Source: Apostichopus japonicus
Taxonomy: Eukaryota; Echinodermata; Holothuroidea; Aspidochirotida; Stichopodidae
Length of the DNA stretch: 64,000 nucleotides
Reading direction: 5' to 3'
Assembly (NCBI RefSeq): GCF_037975245.1
Contig: NC_092574.1
Location: 27,388,713 to 27,452,712, forward strand
In this document: positions 23,764 to 36,400 of the stretch, in pieces
How the letters are laid out: each line of letters begins with the position of its first letter
Position numbering within the stretch: the stretch's first letter is position 1
Made by a program: the position numbers and the translations under genes
The notes under the pieces: model-generated
The model's database searches: none
The model's input: the letters and a program-made list of their open reading frames with translations, nothing else
Told to the model about the DNA's origin: nothing

Positions 23764-24590
23764 ATCGTCTGATAAAGTACAGCTTTTAGGTTTTAAACCT
23801 TCTGCACAAACATACCGTATGAATACAGATTTAGTTTGAAGTTGAAATAGACGGAAAACTGTTTAACTGTTGAAGCGTAAAACAAAAAATATGAACGTAA
23901 GGTGTTGTAAATATATCAATTGTTTTGCACACTTTTGAGGCAGGTTCAATTTGGATGCCCTTTGGTAAACAATTATCGATATAATTGTCTGGCCGTGCTT
24001 CGTCATCAGTGCAAAATTTGAACGTCCATGCTTCACTACATCTCAAAGAACCTTTTTATGAAAAACAGGTAGCACTGGAATTTACTCCAGTGAAGTCCAC
24101 GTTTTCTCCATCGTTTTCGGGTAAGAAGTATTTTCTTTGTAAACGTGTTTTGCTACGCATGGATGCATTCAATATGTTAGCTTGACAATTGACAATTGTC
24201 GTAACCAGAATTTCATACAAAAGGATTGAATCTTAGCTAGAGTGATCTCCAAACTTCTTCATTCACGAAAACAACTCCCTTTCTCCCTCCCCCCCCCCTT
24301 CCCCTTTCTCCTTTATTCTTCATATCTCATATAATTCGTTCCATGTTAGTGAATAATCAACGTATGTAGTCTACCCTTCATACAGAAAGTTTGCTCACCC
24401 GAATGTTGAAGTTTCCCTCCCAGTAATAAAATGTCTTCCCCGTCCACGTTCCCCCTCGCTCTCGTTGCTACCATTCCCGACTTGATTGCAATGCATTGAC
24501 TAGTCTCTCGTCTCTCTCGTATCGTTCTTTAATAGACGGAAATGTTACAAGCAAAACCTTTGCCATAGCTTCATAATAGCAAACAATGAT
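23457..24590. repeat. Duplicated module, copy B, surrounding exon 1
   Basis: The two homologous blocks (23457-23602 and 24305-24590) lie either side of the signal-peptide exon and match 17215-17345 and 17400-17690 in order and orientation. Confidence 0.8.
23688..23763 (-). CDS. Exon 1: start codon and signal peptide
   Basis: The ATG is at 23763, with a purine at -3. It is followed by a short polar N-region and a strong hydrophobic core (SLLILMWILLVCFVIA), with cleavage expected near IAS-EE. The exon ends GAAG|GTAAGG in phase 1, which matches exon 2 exactly (G + AA gives Glu). The start is chosen because this is the first Met before a classical signal peptide. Confidence 0.82.
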
Positions 24591-25312
24591 GGCCGGGGTA
24601 TGAGCGGGAATCTTCAGAAATGCCTAGTTTTTTATAACCTAAGGTCGCACCAGCCTCCCAAAGAAGATATACTTACATATGAAAAGTCTCAACACATAAA
24701 ACAACATTCTGGAGAAGTTTTTTTGATTTGTCGTGGGTATATATTTTTGTACTTAAAATATTTTTTTCATAAAAAAGATGACTTTATAAATACAATGTAC
24801 ATTTCAGAATATCTTACGAAACAGAATCGACAGCTCTACAGTAATATATTGAAAATCTTCTAAAAACAAAACATTGTCATATTAAAACATTATGGCAGTA
24901 GTTGTAAGAAATATCTATATGCACATCTGACTTCACAGTAAGATATTTGGATAAATGTAATTTTGTATTAATAACTGAACTTTTATAACGCAAAGCTAAT
25001 TAGATTAAATCGTAAATATAATGTACCGCAGATACAAAGATTCCTCAACTGTTCTTCACTATCAATATGTTTTAGTATATATTTGTAGTTACAGAAGCTG
25101 GTATGTTGATGTTATCGGTTCCCTGATTTCTTTCATATGGGGCACTACATGTCAAAACTAGTATCAAAGTCGAATTATGACATCACATATCTATCCAATT
25201 CCAACTTCTGACCAAATGAGCTGAGTCCATTCTAAAGATAAGCATTATATATTACAATAGACAGTTCTATACAATATACAGGTAATGTTTTATAACGCAC
25301 ATACCTTTTAAT

Positions 25313-25590
25313 ACAGTGGAAGTACTATGTCTCTCTACATACTATGTCTTGGTAGTAGCTATGTAGTGACTCACAAATACAGTGGAAGTACTAGGTCTCG
25401 CTACATACTATGTCTTAGAAGTAGCTATGTAATAGCTCACAAATACAATAGAAGTAGTGGGTTTCTTTACTTACTATGTCTTAGTAGTAGCTATGTAGTG
25501 ACTCACAAATACAGTGGAAGCACTAGGTCTCTCAACATACTATGTCTTATAGTAGTAGCTATGTAGTGACTCACAAATACAATGGTCAAT
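25313..25590. repeat. 66-bp minisatellite, four copies
   Basis: Units begin at 25313, 25379, 25445 and 25511, with a partial one at 25579. Each has ACAGTGGAAGTACTA, CATACTATGTCTTAG and GTAGTGACTCACAAAT. A 79-aa open frame across it is a repeat artefact. Confidence 0.93.
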
Positions 25591-27444
25591 TACCTATAAT
25601 TTTTTCTATGAGTCTATGTACCTAAATGTTACAAACAGTGCGGTACATATGAACTCCACTTTTTGAGCCGTCCAGTTCTCAATATAACCTATATCACATG
25701 ATAACTACTAGGAGCATATTATGAATGACTGTACAAAAATGAGACATACAAGAACGATAGGATCCTTACATGACAATGCAACAACTAAATTGAAATATAT
25801 TTTGTGATAAGAAAAGGAAAATGTTGTTAACTTAGAATACAATGATTATAACAGAAAGAACGGTTATTGACTGTAAAACTAAAAGAAAAGTTAAGTACAA
25901 AATAAAATTTAAGAAACTCAAAAGCAGTACAAACATGAAAGCTAGATGACGTAGTAAGATTTTACTCAATCACATAAGAGCTCTTTCGAACTGTGCAATT
26001 TAAAACAGATGATCATAAAACAACACTCCTGAAAATGAATCCAGATTATCTTATATAAGGTTAAACCAAGTTCGTACACAGAGCATTACTCAACCTGTAT
26101 CTTTACACATTGTGCAAAGCAATCAAACGCAACGTATTCGTATTTTAAATTAAAAATATCACAAATATAGTAATGAAAGGGCAACAGATATCTCATATCC
26201 TATATACCAAGAGATGAGATAGATTTCGGATTCAACAGACATATGCACACGTCGGGGAAATACAAATCAATGTGTCAAAATTAGCTAGGCCAGATATTCA
26301 GCAAAGTGAATGTTATGTCCATCGCGTTTACACTACTTAAGCAGTTTTAGGAAGAAAATACATGCTATACAAACCTTTATACCTGTAAATGCTAGATATA
26401 TCTCTTTAATGTTTGGTCATGTTGGCCGAAGATGGGGTTTTTTTGCCATTATAACGGGCGAGGAATCGTCACCTATCTGCCGGTCCTGGCAACGCACTGT
26501 ACTGTTTCCAATTTGTTAACCCTCTGATGACTGATTGAACTCTCTTCTGAGACTACAATCATTCCAAACGGATGCAAACAAAGACTAACTTACACCAGTT
26601 GACTAACTCACACCGGTAGACTAACTCACACCCGTAGACTAACTCACTCAGGATTCCAACGTATGGTTAAAAAGTGAATATAAACAGTGATCATTATACT
26701 GCAAATATTCTGGAAACCTAACCTACTTAAATTCATCATATTAAGTAACTGTAGTTGGTGTATCTGTAAGTGTTACTCCATAGTATCTTTTCCGACAGAT
26801 TTCACACCGTGCTGTTCAAATCCTTCCAAAGACACTAAACAGAGAATTACTGCAATCACAATTGCAAGTTATTGTAATAATGGATCGATGAAATGTGTGT
26901 AATACCTTCTTTGTCATTGCACAAATTGAAACGTTTCAGAACAGGATAGCTCTCCTTTGGCATATTTAGGATGCCACCTTCACTCTCCTCCAAAAACATC
27001 GACGGACTTAACTGAAAGTTAGACATCCTACGTTTTTAAAAATCCACCGACTTGTCAAATTCATCATTATAGTTTTTAAGGATACATAAAAGTTAAAAAT
27101 ACGTATTTGTCAAAGAATTAACAAAATATAACAAGTAAAACTTTTGTTTAATCGTATTAGTTGTTTAAGCTAATAACAGTATTGATCATTAAGAATGACT
27201 TGCTTTATTTGCAGTACCGTATGTACCACAACTAAACTCTTCAACCAAATAAATAGATAATGAATAGATGGCCGAATGGCTTCTCAGCTAACAATTTGTA
27301 GAATTGACACTTTACACCATGTGAACAGAAACGTTACCAAAGGTCAAAGAAAAATAAAACATACAGGATATGTAATAGTAATACACAATCTTTTCAAAAA
27401 GTTCCTATTACTTGTCACACCAGATACGTGTGTCCAGGATACAA

Positions 27445-27450
27445 TTTATT
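27445..27450 (-). terminator. Candidate poly(A) signal of the formin gene
   Basis: AATAAA on the minus strand, about 750 bp downstream of the stop codon. It is the first exact hexamer I noticed, but no transcript end is visible from sequence. Confidence 0.25.
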
Positions 27451-28203
27451 GCCAAAATTGCGCAAAAATATTCTTCCTGGACAAGTTCGCAAGTATCAAT
27501 ATGGAAAAGCAAACGCTAGCTATCCGCTTACGAACACCCCCGCCCCTTCCCCAACCCACCTTTCCTCGGAAGTGGATACACGTGTCAAGTCGGATAAAGA
27601 ACAACCATCATACCAGTGCAGGCTAGCTCTTTGTTATTCAAAGTAGTCTCTTATTTACTTACTTCAGCAGCAAGAATTTAAGCAACGACTGCATCACTTT
27701 TTGGAACGTACAAAGAGTGGAATGCAAACATTATATTAAAAACGCAATTCAGACAAGGTTTCAACGGACTTGATGAAGGCGCATTAGTTAATTATTGAAA
27801 ATTCACACATGGAAAGGAATTATTGCTTACTATTACTTAGCCTTGCAGAATATTAGCTGATTAACTCAATCATCGCCATAATATTTTACTAAATGGTGTT
27901 TGGTTCGGATATTTTTAGCAAAAGAATAATTATTGCAACATTTAAAGCTGAGGCTTTTAAATACTTAAAAGACACTGGTAGTCAAACTATTATGATCAAC
28001 ATTGCCGTTAGCGATCGCCTCATAAAACTGTCATGACTTCTTGTAGACAACTGTTACCTGTAAGGCACTCACCAGGAAACAATCAATGACTGTAAGAATC
28101 ACATCACTCTATTTGAAGCGAGGAAACACTATAGCCTTCTGCTCATTAACATGCAATCATTAACAACTGTAATGTCATACAATTGGTTGATTGTTTTGAA
28201 GCT

Positions 28204-30471
28204 TCATTTACTCTTACCAAATAGTTTCAATCTCGATGAAGTGGTCTTTTGGGGTTTAGTTTCCTCTAAACTACTGCTTTTACTGGGAACGGTCTTTCCT
28301 GATTTTGGATCTTTGTGTGTTTTTGTCACTTTTTTTGTTTTCTTAACAACGGTTCGTTGACTTTCAGTGACAGTTTCTTCTCTAATTGGTGAGCTTTTGA
28401 GACCGTGATCTGAAGATCCCCTCCAACTAAACCGTTTGTATATCTTGCTCAAGGCACCTTTCTTTTCCCCTTTTTTTCTGAGAGTGACGCCATCGGTCTT
28501 TCGATACTCAGCAGGCAGAGACGCATTTCTAGAACGGCTAAAGATTGGGTTACTTGTTGTTGGAATGGAGGGCGTGCTTCCCTTCCTTCTCGAGGCACTG
28601 CGGGATTCTGAAGGCAACGATAAGTTACCAATCCTTGATCTGTTAAATACACTTTCTTCTTGTCGTGTGTCGTGTTTGTCAATGGTTCCCCCAAGAGGCA
28701 TTTTCTTAGGCGTTTCTGACGCAGTATGTACGGGACCAGATTTGGTTGCCCGCTTTACTGGAGTAGTTTCATTTGGAGTGGAGTGTACCTCATGCGTTGC
28801 AGAATGCATGGAAACTTTTGGAGTTTTCTCATCAGAGTTGTCCTCATTAGATTTTAAAATGGGTTCTCCCGGTTTGCTTAAACCGTTCGTTCCCTGTTTA
28901 GAATCTTTAATTGGATTGTTAGAGGGTAAAGTTTTCCCGGGTAAACGAGGGGTTTTCTTTTTGCCTGTAATGTTACGTAACTTTGTTTCTCTTTGTTTGC
29001 TGACGGAAGAAATATTTGCCATTTGTTTGCTTACTGACTTCACAGATGTTGCAGACCCTTTTGGACTAGGTTCGAAATTTCGTGAAGTGTTCGATGTTGG
29101 TGTCTTCCTCGTACGAACATACGACGAAGTTTTTTTATTCTTTACTGATTTGTCAATGCTTGCTTCTGATTCGAGACTGTTTGTATCTGAACTCTGAGAA
29201 GACTTGGAATAGAGTTTGCCTTGCTGTGGTCTCGTTTGCGACTTCTTCATCGATCCATTAAAGACTTGTCTCTGGGAGGCATTGGACGGTTTACTTGACG
29301 ATTTAGTAGCAGGAGCTCTGTGTGACAATGTTTCACGAGTCTTCCCGGTCGTAGCAATAGTATTTCGTGACGGAGTGTTACGTTTGAAATTACTCTCTCC
29401 ATTTTGTGAAGGACCTTTCGAATTTGAGCTAACGTTGGATAAAGAACGACGCAAGCCGATCGTCTTAGATGAATTAGTCCCATTCGGTGTCGGTTTTGAA
29501 GAATTATTAGGTTTGACAGATTTGGTAGACTTAAGTCCTTTGCTTGAACCTTTCTTGGGATTATTAAGTGTCGTTTTGCTCGCAACTTTAGATTCACTGC
29601 GTTGTGATGCAGATGAAGACATACTTTTCTGAGATACTGTCGAGGCACTACTAGCAGACGATCCACTACGATCTCTTGAGTTCACATTGCCAGAAGAAAA
29701 AGATTTGGACAGAACACCATGCCGCATGGATTTAGGGGAATTAAGAGCACCGCGTGTCTTTCCTGTAGACTTTGGATCTTTCTTAGCTGACGCAGAAATT
29801 CCAGAAACTGCTTTCACACCGCGAGGTCGCTGAGGATCATTTACTGTTCGTCTTTCCCCTGATACTTTAGCCTGAACTGCTTTCCCTCTAGTTGGCATTT
29901 TATGAGAAGAAATTTTACGAACTTTTTCACCACTGTCTCCTTCCTCGGCTGTTGCAAGCTCCTTTTGTTCGGTTGGTTCAATTGATGAAGATGATTGTTC
30001 ATGTATATCGTTAACATTTAGAGAAGAAGGTTGAGGAACATGAACGGTAGTTTCCTCAACAGAAACATCCATATCTGAAGATTGACATGCTTCCAGTTCG
30101 ATTTCGTCTTCGTCTAAGGTGACATTAGAATCGATACCGTAATTTGCTTCAGTTTCATCGTCTCCATTCATGATTGCATCATTCTTTTCACAGCTGTTTG
30201 TATCTAAAGGCATTGTACTTTCAGTTAGCTCATCTACATTGCTTCTTTTCTCACTTCTTTCACCAAACTCCTCTAAGTTTTCTTGGCCTTCTAAATCTTC
30301 TAATATATCCGGGCTGTTAATGTCGTCTACTTGCGTTACAGATTCGTGCCTCTTTTGCATGTCACTTTTCATGTCCACAATTGTCCCTCGTGTACGGATA
30401 TTCTGCACATCGATGGATTCCCACATATTATCTTCATCTTCATTTTCATTGTCAATTGATAGCTGACGTTC
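28204..30471 (-). CDS. Formin: terminal coding exon, low-complexity tail
   Basis: Acceptor TTCTAG; 755 codons and a TGA. The first ~130 residues are acidic ([18 protein letters not shown]). The remainder is Ser/Thr/Lys-rich and basic (for example [24 protein letters not shown]), with the compact motif [16 protein letters not shown] near the C-terminus. It ends LKLFGKSK. The family identity rests on phase continuity with the FH2 exons. The basic tail could bind microtubules or acidic surfaces; that is inference only. Confidence 0.88.
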   Translation of the reverse strand, partial: ERQLSIDNENEDEDNMWESIDVQNIRTRGTIVDMKSDMQKRHESVTQVDDINSPDILEDLEGQENLEEFGERSEKRSNVDELTESTMPLDTNSCEKNDAIMNGDDETEANYGIDSNVTLDEDEIELEACQSSDMDVSVEETTVHVPQPSSLNVNDIHEQSSSSIEPTEQKELATAEEGDSGEKVRKISSHKMPTRGKAVQAKVSGERRTVNDPQRPRGVKAVSGISASAKKDPKSTGKTRGALNSPKSMRHGVLSKSFSSGNVNSRDRSGSSASSASTVSQKSMSSSASQRSESKVASKTTLNNPKKGSSKGLKSTKSVKPNNSSKPTPNGTNSSKTIGLRRSLSNVSSNSKGPSQNGESNFKRNTPSRNTIATTGKTRETLSHRAPATKSSSKPSNASQRQVFNGSMKKSQTRPQQGKLYSKSSQSSDTNSLESEASIDKSVKNKKTSSYVRTRKTPTSNTSRNFEPSPKGSATSVKSVSKQMANISSVSKQRETKLRNITGKKKTPRLPGKTLPSNNPIKDSKQGTNGLSKPGEPILKSNEDNSDEKTPKVSMHSATHEVHSTPNETTPVKRATKSGPVHTASETPKKMPLGGTIDKHDTRQEESVFNRSRIGNLSLPSESRSASRRKGSTPSIPTTSNPIFSRSRNASLPAEYRKTDGVTLRKKGEKKGALSKIYKRFSWRGSSDHGLKSSPIREETVTESQRTVVKKTKKVTKTHKDPKSGKTVPSKSSSLEETKPQKTTSSRLKLFGKSK

Positions 30472-33400
30472 CTAGAAGAAAGGAAGCAAGAAATTAATTA
30501 GTGCAGAAAAACGAATACATATAGTACAGAATTCTCTATAGGAAAGTCTGAGATACAGCTTGGCAGTTGAATTTGAAAATATAAAAAAATCTTCATTTGA
30601 ACCTGCTTATTTATTTTATTTGAAATATGGTTACTTGCTTAGCCGTAGTTAGTCTAGCACAAGGCCCTCGAAAAAAACAAACGAACAACTGACAAAGTAA
30701 CAATTTAGGGGAAATGCATGACAAGACCTGAAAACAGATGGAGTGTACAATAGATAAACAGACGCCCAGTTAACTATAAAATGTAGCAAAATCAATCAAT
30801 GTCAAATAGTGACAAAAATGATTATCGAAAGTTACAATATATACTTTTTCTTGAGCAGTTTGAGCGTATTACAAGTATTGAACTGTTTATTGCACCCTGT
30901 TCAGCTCAATTATAACGAATCCAGGGGTTATGTCTATTTCAATGAGAAGAACATAATTATGCGACAACACCTGATTCTGAGTTCAACGACACGTCCAACG
31001 ATACGTCCAACGACACGTGCCGGTCTAATTCGATTTATTGACAGTAAGGCTTTTCCTCACAATAAGAATTTACACTGGTGATTATCGACCAACTTTATGT
31101 TTGGTGAAGGCATCGTAACATCTACTAAACAATGGTTTGGTTATACCTTGTATTATCACTGGATGTTACAGGTTGTAATTGATTCGGAATCAATACAATT
31201 TGTTTTAATTCTGACAGCTAACGACACGACAAATGCTTACCTTCTTTCAATAGTCATGATATTTAAGAGTGCAACAAAGTTCATCCAGTTACTTACCTTG
31301 AGGTCTGCTAAACCAGCCAAACCACGTTTCCGTCCCCTCGGGGGAGTTCCAACCATTATGGTTTCGATAACCTTCCTATCATGATCCAACTTTTCTTCAA
31401 ATGTTTCCCAGTCCTCGCCCTTCACGGCACCAAATAGAAACGATTGATCCAAGAATATATTAGATGGTCGATCTTGATAAACGGTATCATTTCTCCTCCG
31501 AGAATTTCGTCCATCTTTATTTTCAGTAGTTAAGTTATAATTGTTGTCCACGCTTTCACTGTAGCTAGATAGCTCAACACTGGTGGGCTTTTCAGTGATC
31601 ATTTTTGGCGATAGAACAGGTAACGCTGTACTTACTGGAGAATTCTCATCTTGCACAACAATTTGTTCAGGTCTGTTGGAGAGAGATACTGTGCTACTAT
31701 ATCGACAAAGGTCGTCGTTATCTCTTATCTGTACTTCAGGCCTAATGCTCGGAGATGCAGGTATTTCCATGAGGGATGTAGGCTTATGATGTTCTTGGAT
31801 AGAGTCTCTTTCTATTTTCATTTCACCAGGCGGAGATACAGACAACTGTAAAGGGGATGGCATTTTACCTGAATTATCTTTCTGTTCATTCCTTTCAAGC
31901 AATTCATTCGCTAATGGTGAAATGACAGTAGCTTTTCCTCCATAAGAATGTCTCTTTCTTTCGTCCATTTTGACTTTCCGCCCATGCGGCAATGATCCTC
32001 TTTTTAGGAAGTCAAAGTTACCCTTGGACGCGTTGTGGGAGGGACTGGGTAGTGGAGATTGAACAGGTGAGTTAGACCGGGAGGCCACGGGTGTATTAGG
32101 CTCGGAACGCTCCCGAGTACTGTTTGACAAGAGTAACTTCTTTCCCATGTTGTTAGATCTTCTGCTGCCACTTTTGCGAAGGCCTGATCTCTTGAACATT
32201 GATTGCTCGCCGTCTGCAGTGGCGTTCAGTATTTCCATTAATCCAGCTTGATCATGAGAACTAACGAAGCTTCCTTGTCGGTGAGTTGGTGTTGATGGGG
32301 AATTCCTGCCACTGTCACTGACTTCTCCACTATTGTCATTTAATTTACGGTGATCCTCAGTAATAGCGTCAAGGCTTTTATCAAAGTTATGTGAAGTCCT
32401 TTGTAAGCTCGACCCTGTAGCATCTTCCCGTTGAGATGGGATTGATTCCATATTACCATCCTTGTCAGTACCTTGAAATCCAGTGTGATAGTTCACGACT
32501 AATCTTTCGATCTCGGATTTATCTTTGGTAATTAAATGAGATGGCATGCTATTCCGTCGGTGGAATTGAGCATTGGCTTCAGAATCTCTTAAACGGAAGG
32601 AACGGTTTTGTTCACGTTGTTGACGACGCAATTCCATTTTCTCTTCCTGTTTACGCCTATCTTCATTTTCCTAGCAACAAATAGATATGTAGAAAATAAG
32701 ACATGACTTGCTAATATATAATATATTATTTGAACATTTCTTGTTTAAAACATGATCAAATTTGATACTATTCTGGTCATGTGTATCAGAAGAATACAGA
32801 TGAAGTTCTTGTTTGATTCGGTTACTGCATTATATGCCTTGATAGCATGATTCTTAAGGGCCTACGGACAACAATTGTATTTAGAGGTTAACTTATTTAG
32901 GGCTAAAAATAAGAAATTTTGATGAGTGTAACACTCTACGTCATAGTTTGTACATATTTAATGAGTTGCCTCAGATTTATCAAAACGTCAAATTTGTATA
33001 TCTTGAAAACGACAAGATAATTTCGAAAAAAATTTAAAGATTTTGAATGAGATTATCACACACAAAAATTGTACTGAATATGGGGCAAATTGGCTAGGGC
33101 CCATTAGACTATTGTTTGGTCAATGCGAAATATTGTAGGTGATATTAGTTAGCACTCATCATAATGATTTCATCTTCGCAGAACATCTGTCAGACCTTCT
33201 TTGTTTTATAAAATGTCTTGTAAACGAAAAATAAAACGGGGCAACAAAAAGTACCTTCGTAGCACATTTAAATTTTTCACAAAAAGATCTGAAGATGAGA
33301 AGACATTCTTCTAGTTGAAATGTAGACGAATCTTCGCAGAAGTAATCGGCTAGTTGAGTACGGAGCTTTTCAACATCATTAAACATTTCTTTCACGTCAG

Positions 33401-36400
33401 ACAGGTCATCCTTCGCAGCCTGCAGGAAACATGAAACGAAAGAGCATCTCAGTCTATGTGTGCAACTTGCCAGTCAGAACAGTCAGAACAAGTACTACGA
33501 CAAGTGTCATTGGCAATTGACAACTATGGAACAGCAAGACATTTTACAGGTATGAAGAAGGAAGGAGTTTTATCATGAATTAGAAAACATAAATTTATTA
33601 TTACTTAATTTAACAAAACTGGATTTCAAGTATCAACAACTTTTTATAAAATTATCACGATTCTTGAAACAAGACGGGTTTTTGTTTTGCTGTTTGCGTG
33701 TGTTTATGTTTTGTTTAAGGGGACACTCAGAAGGGATAAGAACCCCCTACTCCCACACCCTCTCCACTGCCCCACCCTTCACACACATACACCTCTTTGG
33801 ATTGTCTTCTTCAAAGCCTACAATACCACATAAGTTGCTCGAATTAGTTTGTCGACATTTCCTTTATATGGATAATATGTACCTGTGCTATTCTTTCAAC
33901 CTCAACCTTGAATTCACTATCAATGTTCTCTGCAGCTACCGAGATGCTTTTCACTTTTTCTTCCAGTACAGCTACATCCTCTTTCAGCTGATCAATTGAA
34001 TATCTGCAGGAATGGTAAAAACACATGTAAAGCTTTAAAAACGCGAAATAAAGCAATCACTGTAAAGTGCCAAATCCATTTTTGCATTCGTCGACCACTG
34101 TTTCTTTTTTGAAATACCTTGTTTCAACCCTCTTTTCAGGGGAGCTGATATTTCTTTAAACTTGTGTTGCCATAGTTGCAATCAGGAAATGACATCTCTT
34201 AAATTTGCTTTCTTTTCTTTTCAACAAACATCAACTCAAAACTAATTATTTGTAGTCCCTGAGGGACGTTCCTTTTCAATTACGTGCATCTTTATCACAC
34301 ATTAATATGAAAACGGTTAGATTTGCTTCTCCTTCTATAACTTTAAAACTATTAAATACGCATTATTCGTGACCAGGATTGGATTTTAGAAAAACTTATA
34401 TTAATGTGTAAACGTAAGTTAGCCTGACGTTTCGATCCTAGCAAGATCTTCTTCAAAGGCTTGCCATTTAGCCTTTGAAGAAGATCCTGTTGGGATCGAA
34501 AGGTCAGGCCAACTTACTTTTATATATTCTCTTACACAGGCTCTCTAGTGGATAAGCAGCTTGCTAACAGTTTTATTATATTTAGACTTATATTAAGATA
34601 TTTGCTTGCATGTAGCATACTTCCTTTGAGGGAGTCCGAACCATGATACTACCTACACATGATCAAACCAATGATCGGCTGCCTTGGAAATACTTCTTAG
34701 ACCCTATGCAAAGTAATTTTCCAGGCAAACTTTATTAAAATCGAATCATTCTGCCAATAGCGGTAGAATATTTTACAAATAACATAAAGTGTTACGACAA
34801 AATATTATCAAATAAGTTACCTTACTGATTCGTCTAAATGGACGAGTTCATCAGTGAACTTCGTCAGAGATTTATCTTTCTCTTTCGCCATCTAGATAAT
34901 TAATAGAAGAAAACGTATCACATCAATGTCGATATAAAACAGATATCTGATCTATATACATTTATCGTATCAATGAGAGGACGAGACTTCGAGGATGCGC
35001 TATTTGATCCGGCAGCAATGACGTGCCTTGCAAAAAAAAGTAGATAGATAAACACAGGTTGCAGAAAATTATCGATGTTCCAAAAATATTGCAGCCCTTC
35101 TCTCGGCCCTATCCGGACACACAGTTTTCACTTGCATTAATCCCTAGATCTGACACAAATACCACAGAGTCTTCTAGTTCGATGTCATGACCATGTAAAC
35201 CTACGTAGAATACAGCCTGCCGTAATTACTATTGAAATATTCAACAATATTGCATTCCTGTCGGTGTCATTAGTCAGCTTACTAGAAGTATACCGGTCGT
35301 TTACCTCACATGTTGGATCTTATGCATGCCATTGCCACGAGAGAACTTTAATTCAAGTAAATTGTATTTGCTGATTCGTAACCTAAGTAGTGTATTCACA
35401 TTAGATCATATTCTGGTTATAAACATTATAAGTAATATACTTTACTATACTTTCCTGTCAAAAACAAATGAAGCAACAGAAGCATCGTGTTTCGCTATTC
35501 GGTACTTTCGTAAGTTTTCCAAGATTTTTGTCATTTTTTCATTTACTATTACGAAAGTTACATAATTCATATGAAATTTTTTCTTTATTATTTCTTTCTT
35601 TCTGCAGCTTCATTTCAATGTTCAGTTCATGCCGCACTCTCCATATGGCGCCCTCTACTTATGCTGTTTAGTTGAGTGCAAATAATGAACAAACTGACGA
35701 TTAAGTTTGGAAAGACTTCCCTCCAGCCAAAGAAAACGTACTATACACGGCGTTTGAAACCATTTGATCATTATCAATAATCTAAGAATTGAACAGTGTT
35801 TTGAGTTGACGGTTGTACTTAAACTAATGTCTGAACTGGTTTCCAACAAAATCTTTCACGTCTCAAGAGCAGTTCTACACGTGTGTTCATGTGTGACGTG
35901 TGGTTTAGGTGTATCTAAACTGTACCTATCCTACAGTGTCGTTACATTACATCTTATACTAATCGATTAACTGAAATTAATCTAGCATATTACGGGCCAG
36001 CATGGGTGATCAATATCTGACTTTCTAGCATATTAGAGGCAAACATGGGTTATCAATATCTGACTTTCTAGCATATTATGGGCCAACATTGGTGATCAAT
36101 ATCTGACTTTGTAGCATATTAGAGGCCAACTTGGGTGTTCAATCCGAAAAGGTGTGAGCTTATATTTGTTCTTAACGTGTAGCATATTATGCATTTATAT
36201 GCCAGGGTGTTATAACACACTAACACGTGTTATGTTTTGGGAGCATGCGAGTGCTACATATGTTAAAGATACAATACAGTAAATCGTAGTGATATTATAT
36301 TTTTTATATATTTATATAATATAAAATATTTTTATATTTTTTTATTTTTTTATATATATATATATATTTTTTAACACAGGCCGCAATAAAATGTGCCTCT

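Larger units (their letters stand above)
23764..28203. other. Intergenic region between the two genes
   Basis: No supported gene. The region immediately right of 23763 should hold the CCP/HYR promoter, but no TATA box or initiator could be assigned. It contains half of module copy B, a poly-C run near 24290, the 66-bp minisatellite (25313-25590), a short GACTAACTCACACC repeat near 26595-26645, and AT-rich unique sequence to the formin 3' UTR. Confidence 0.6.

Noticed and set aside
28436-29632. Open plus-strand frames of 253 and 138 codons
   Set aside because: They lie antisense to the formin terminal exon. Its biased Ser/Lys codons leave the reverse strand open, and no domain or splice context was seen.
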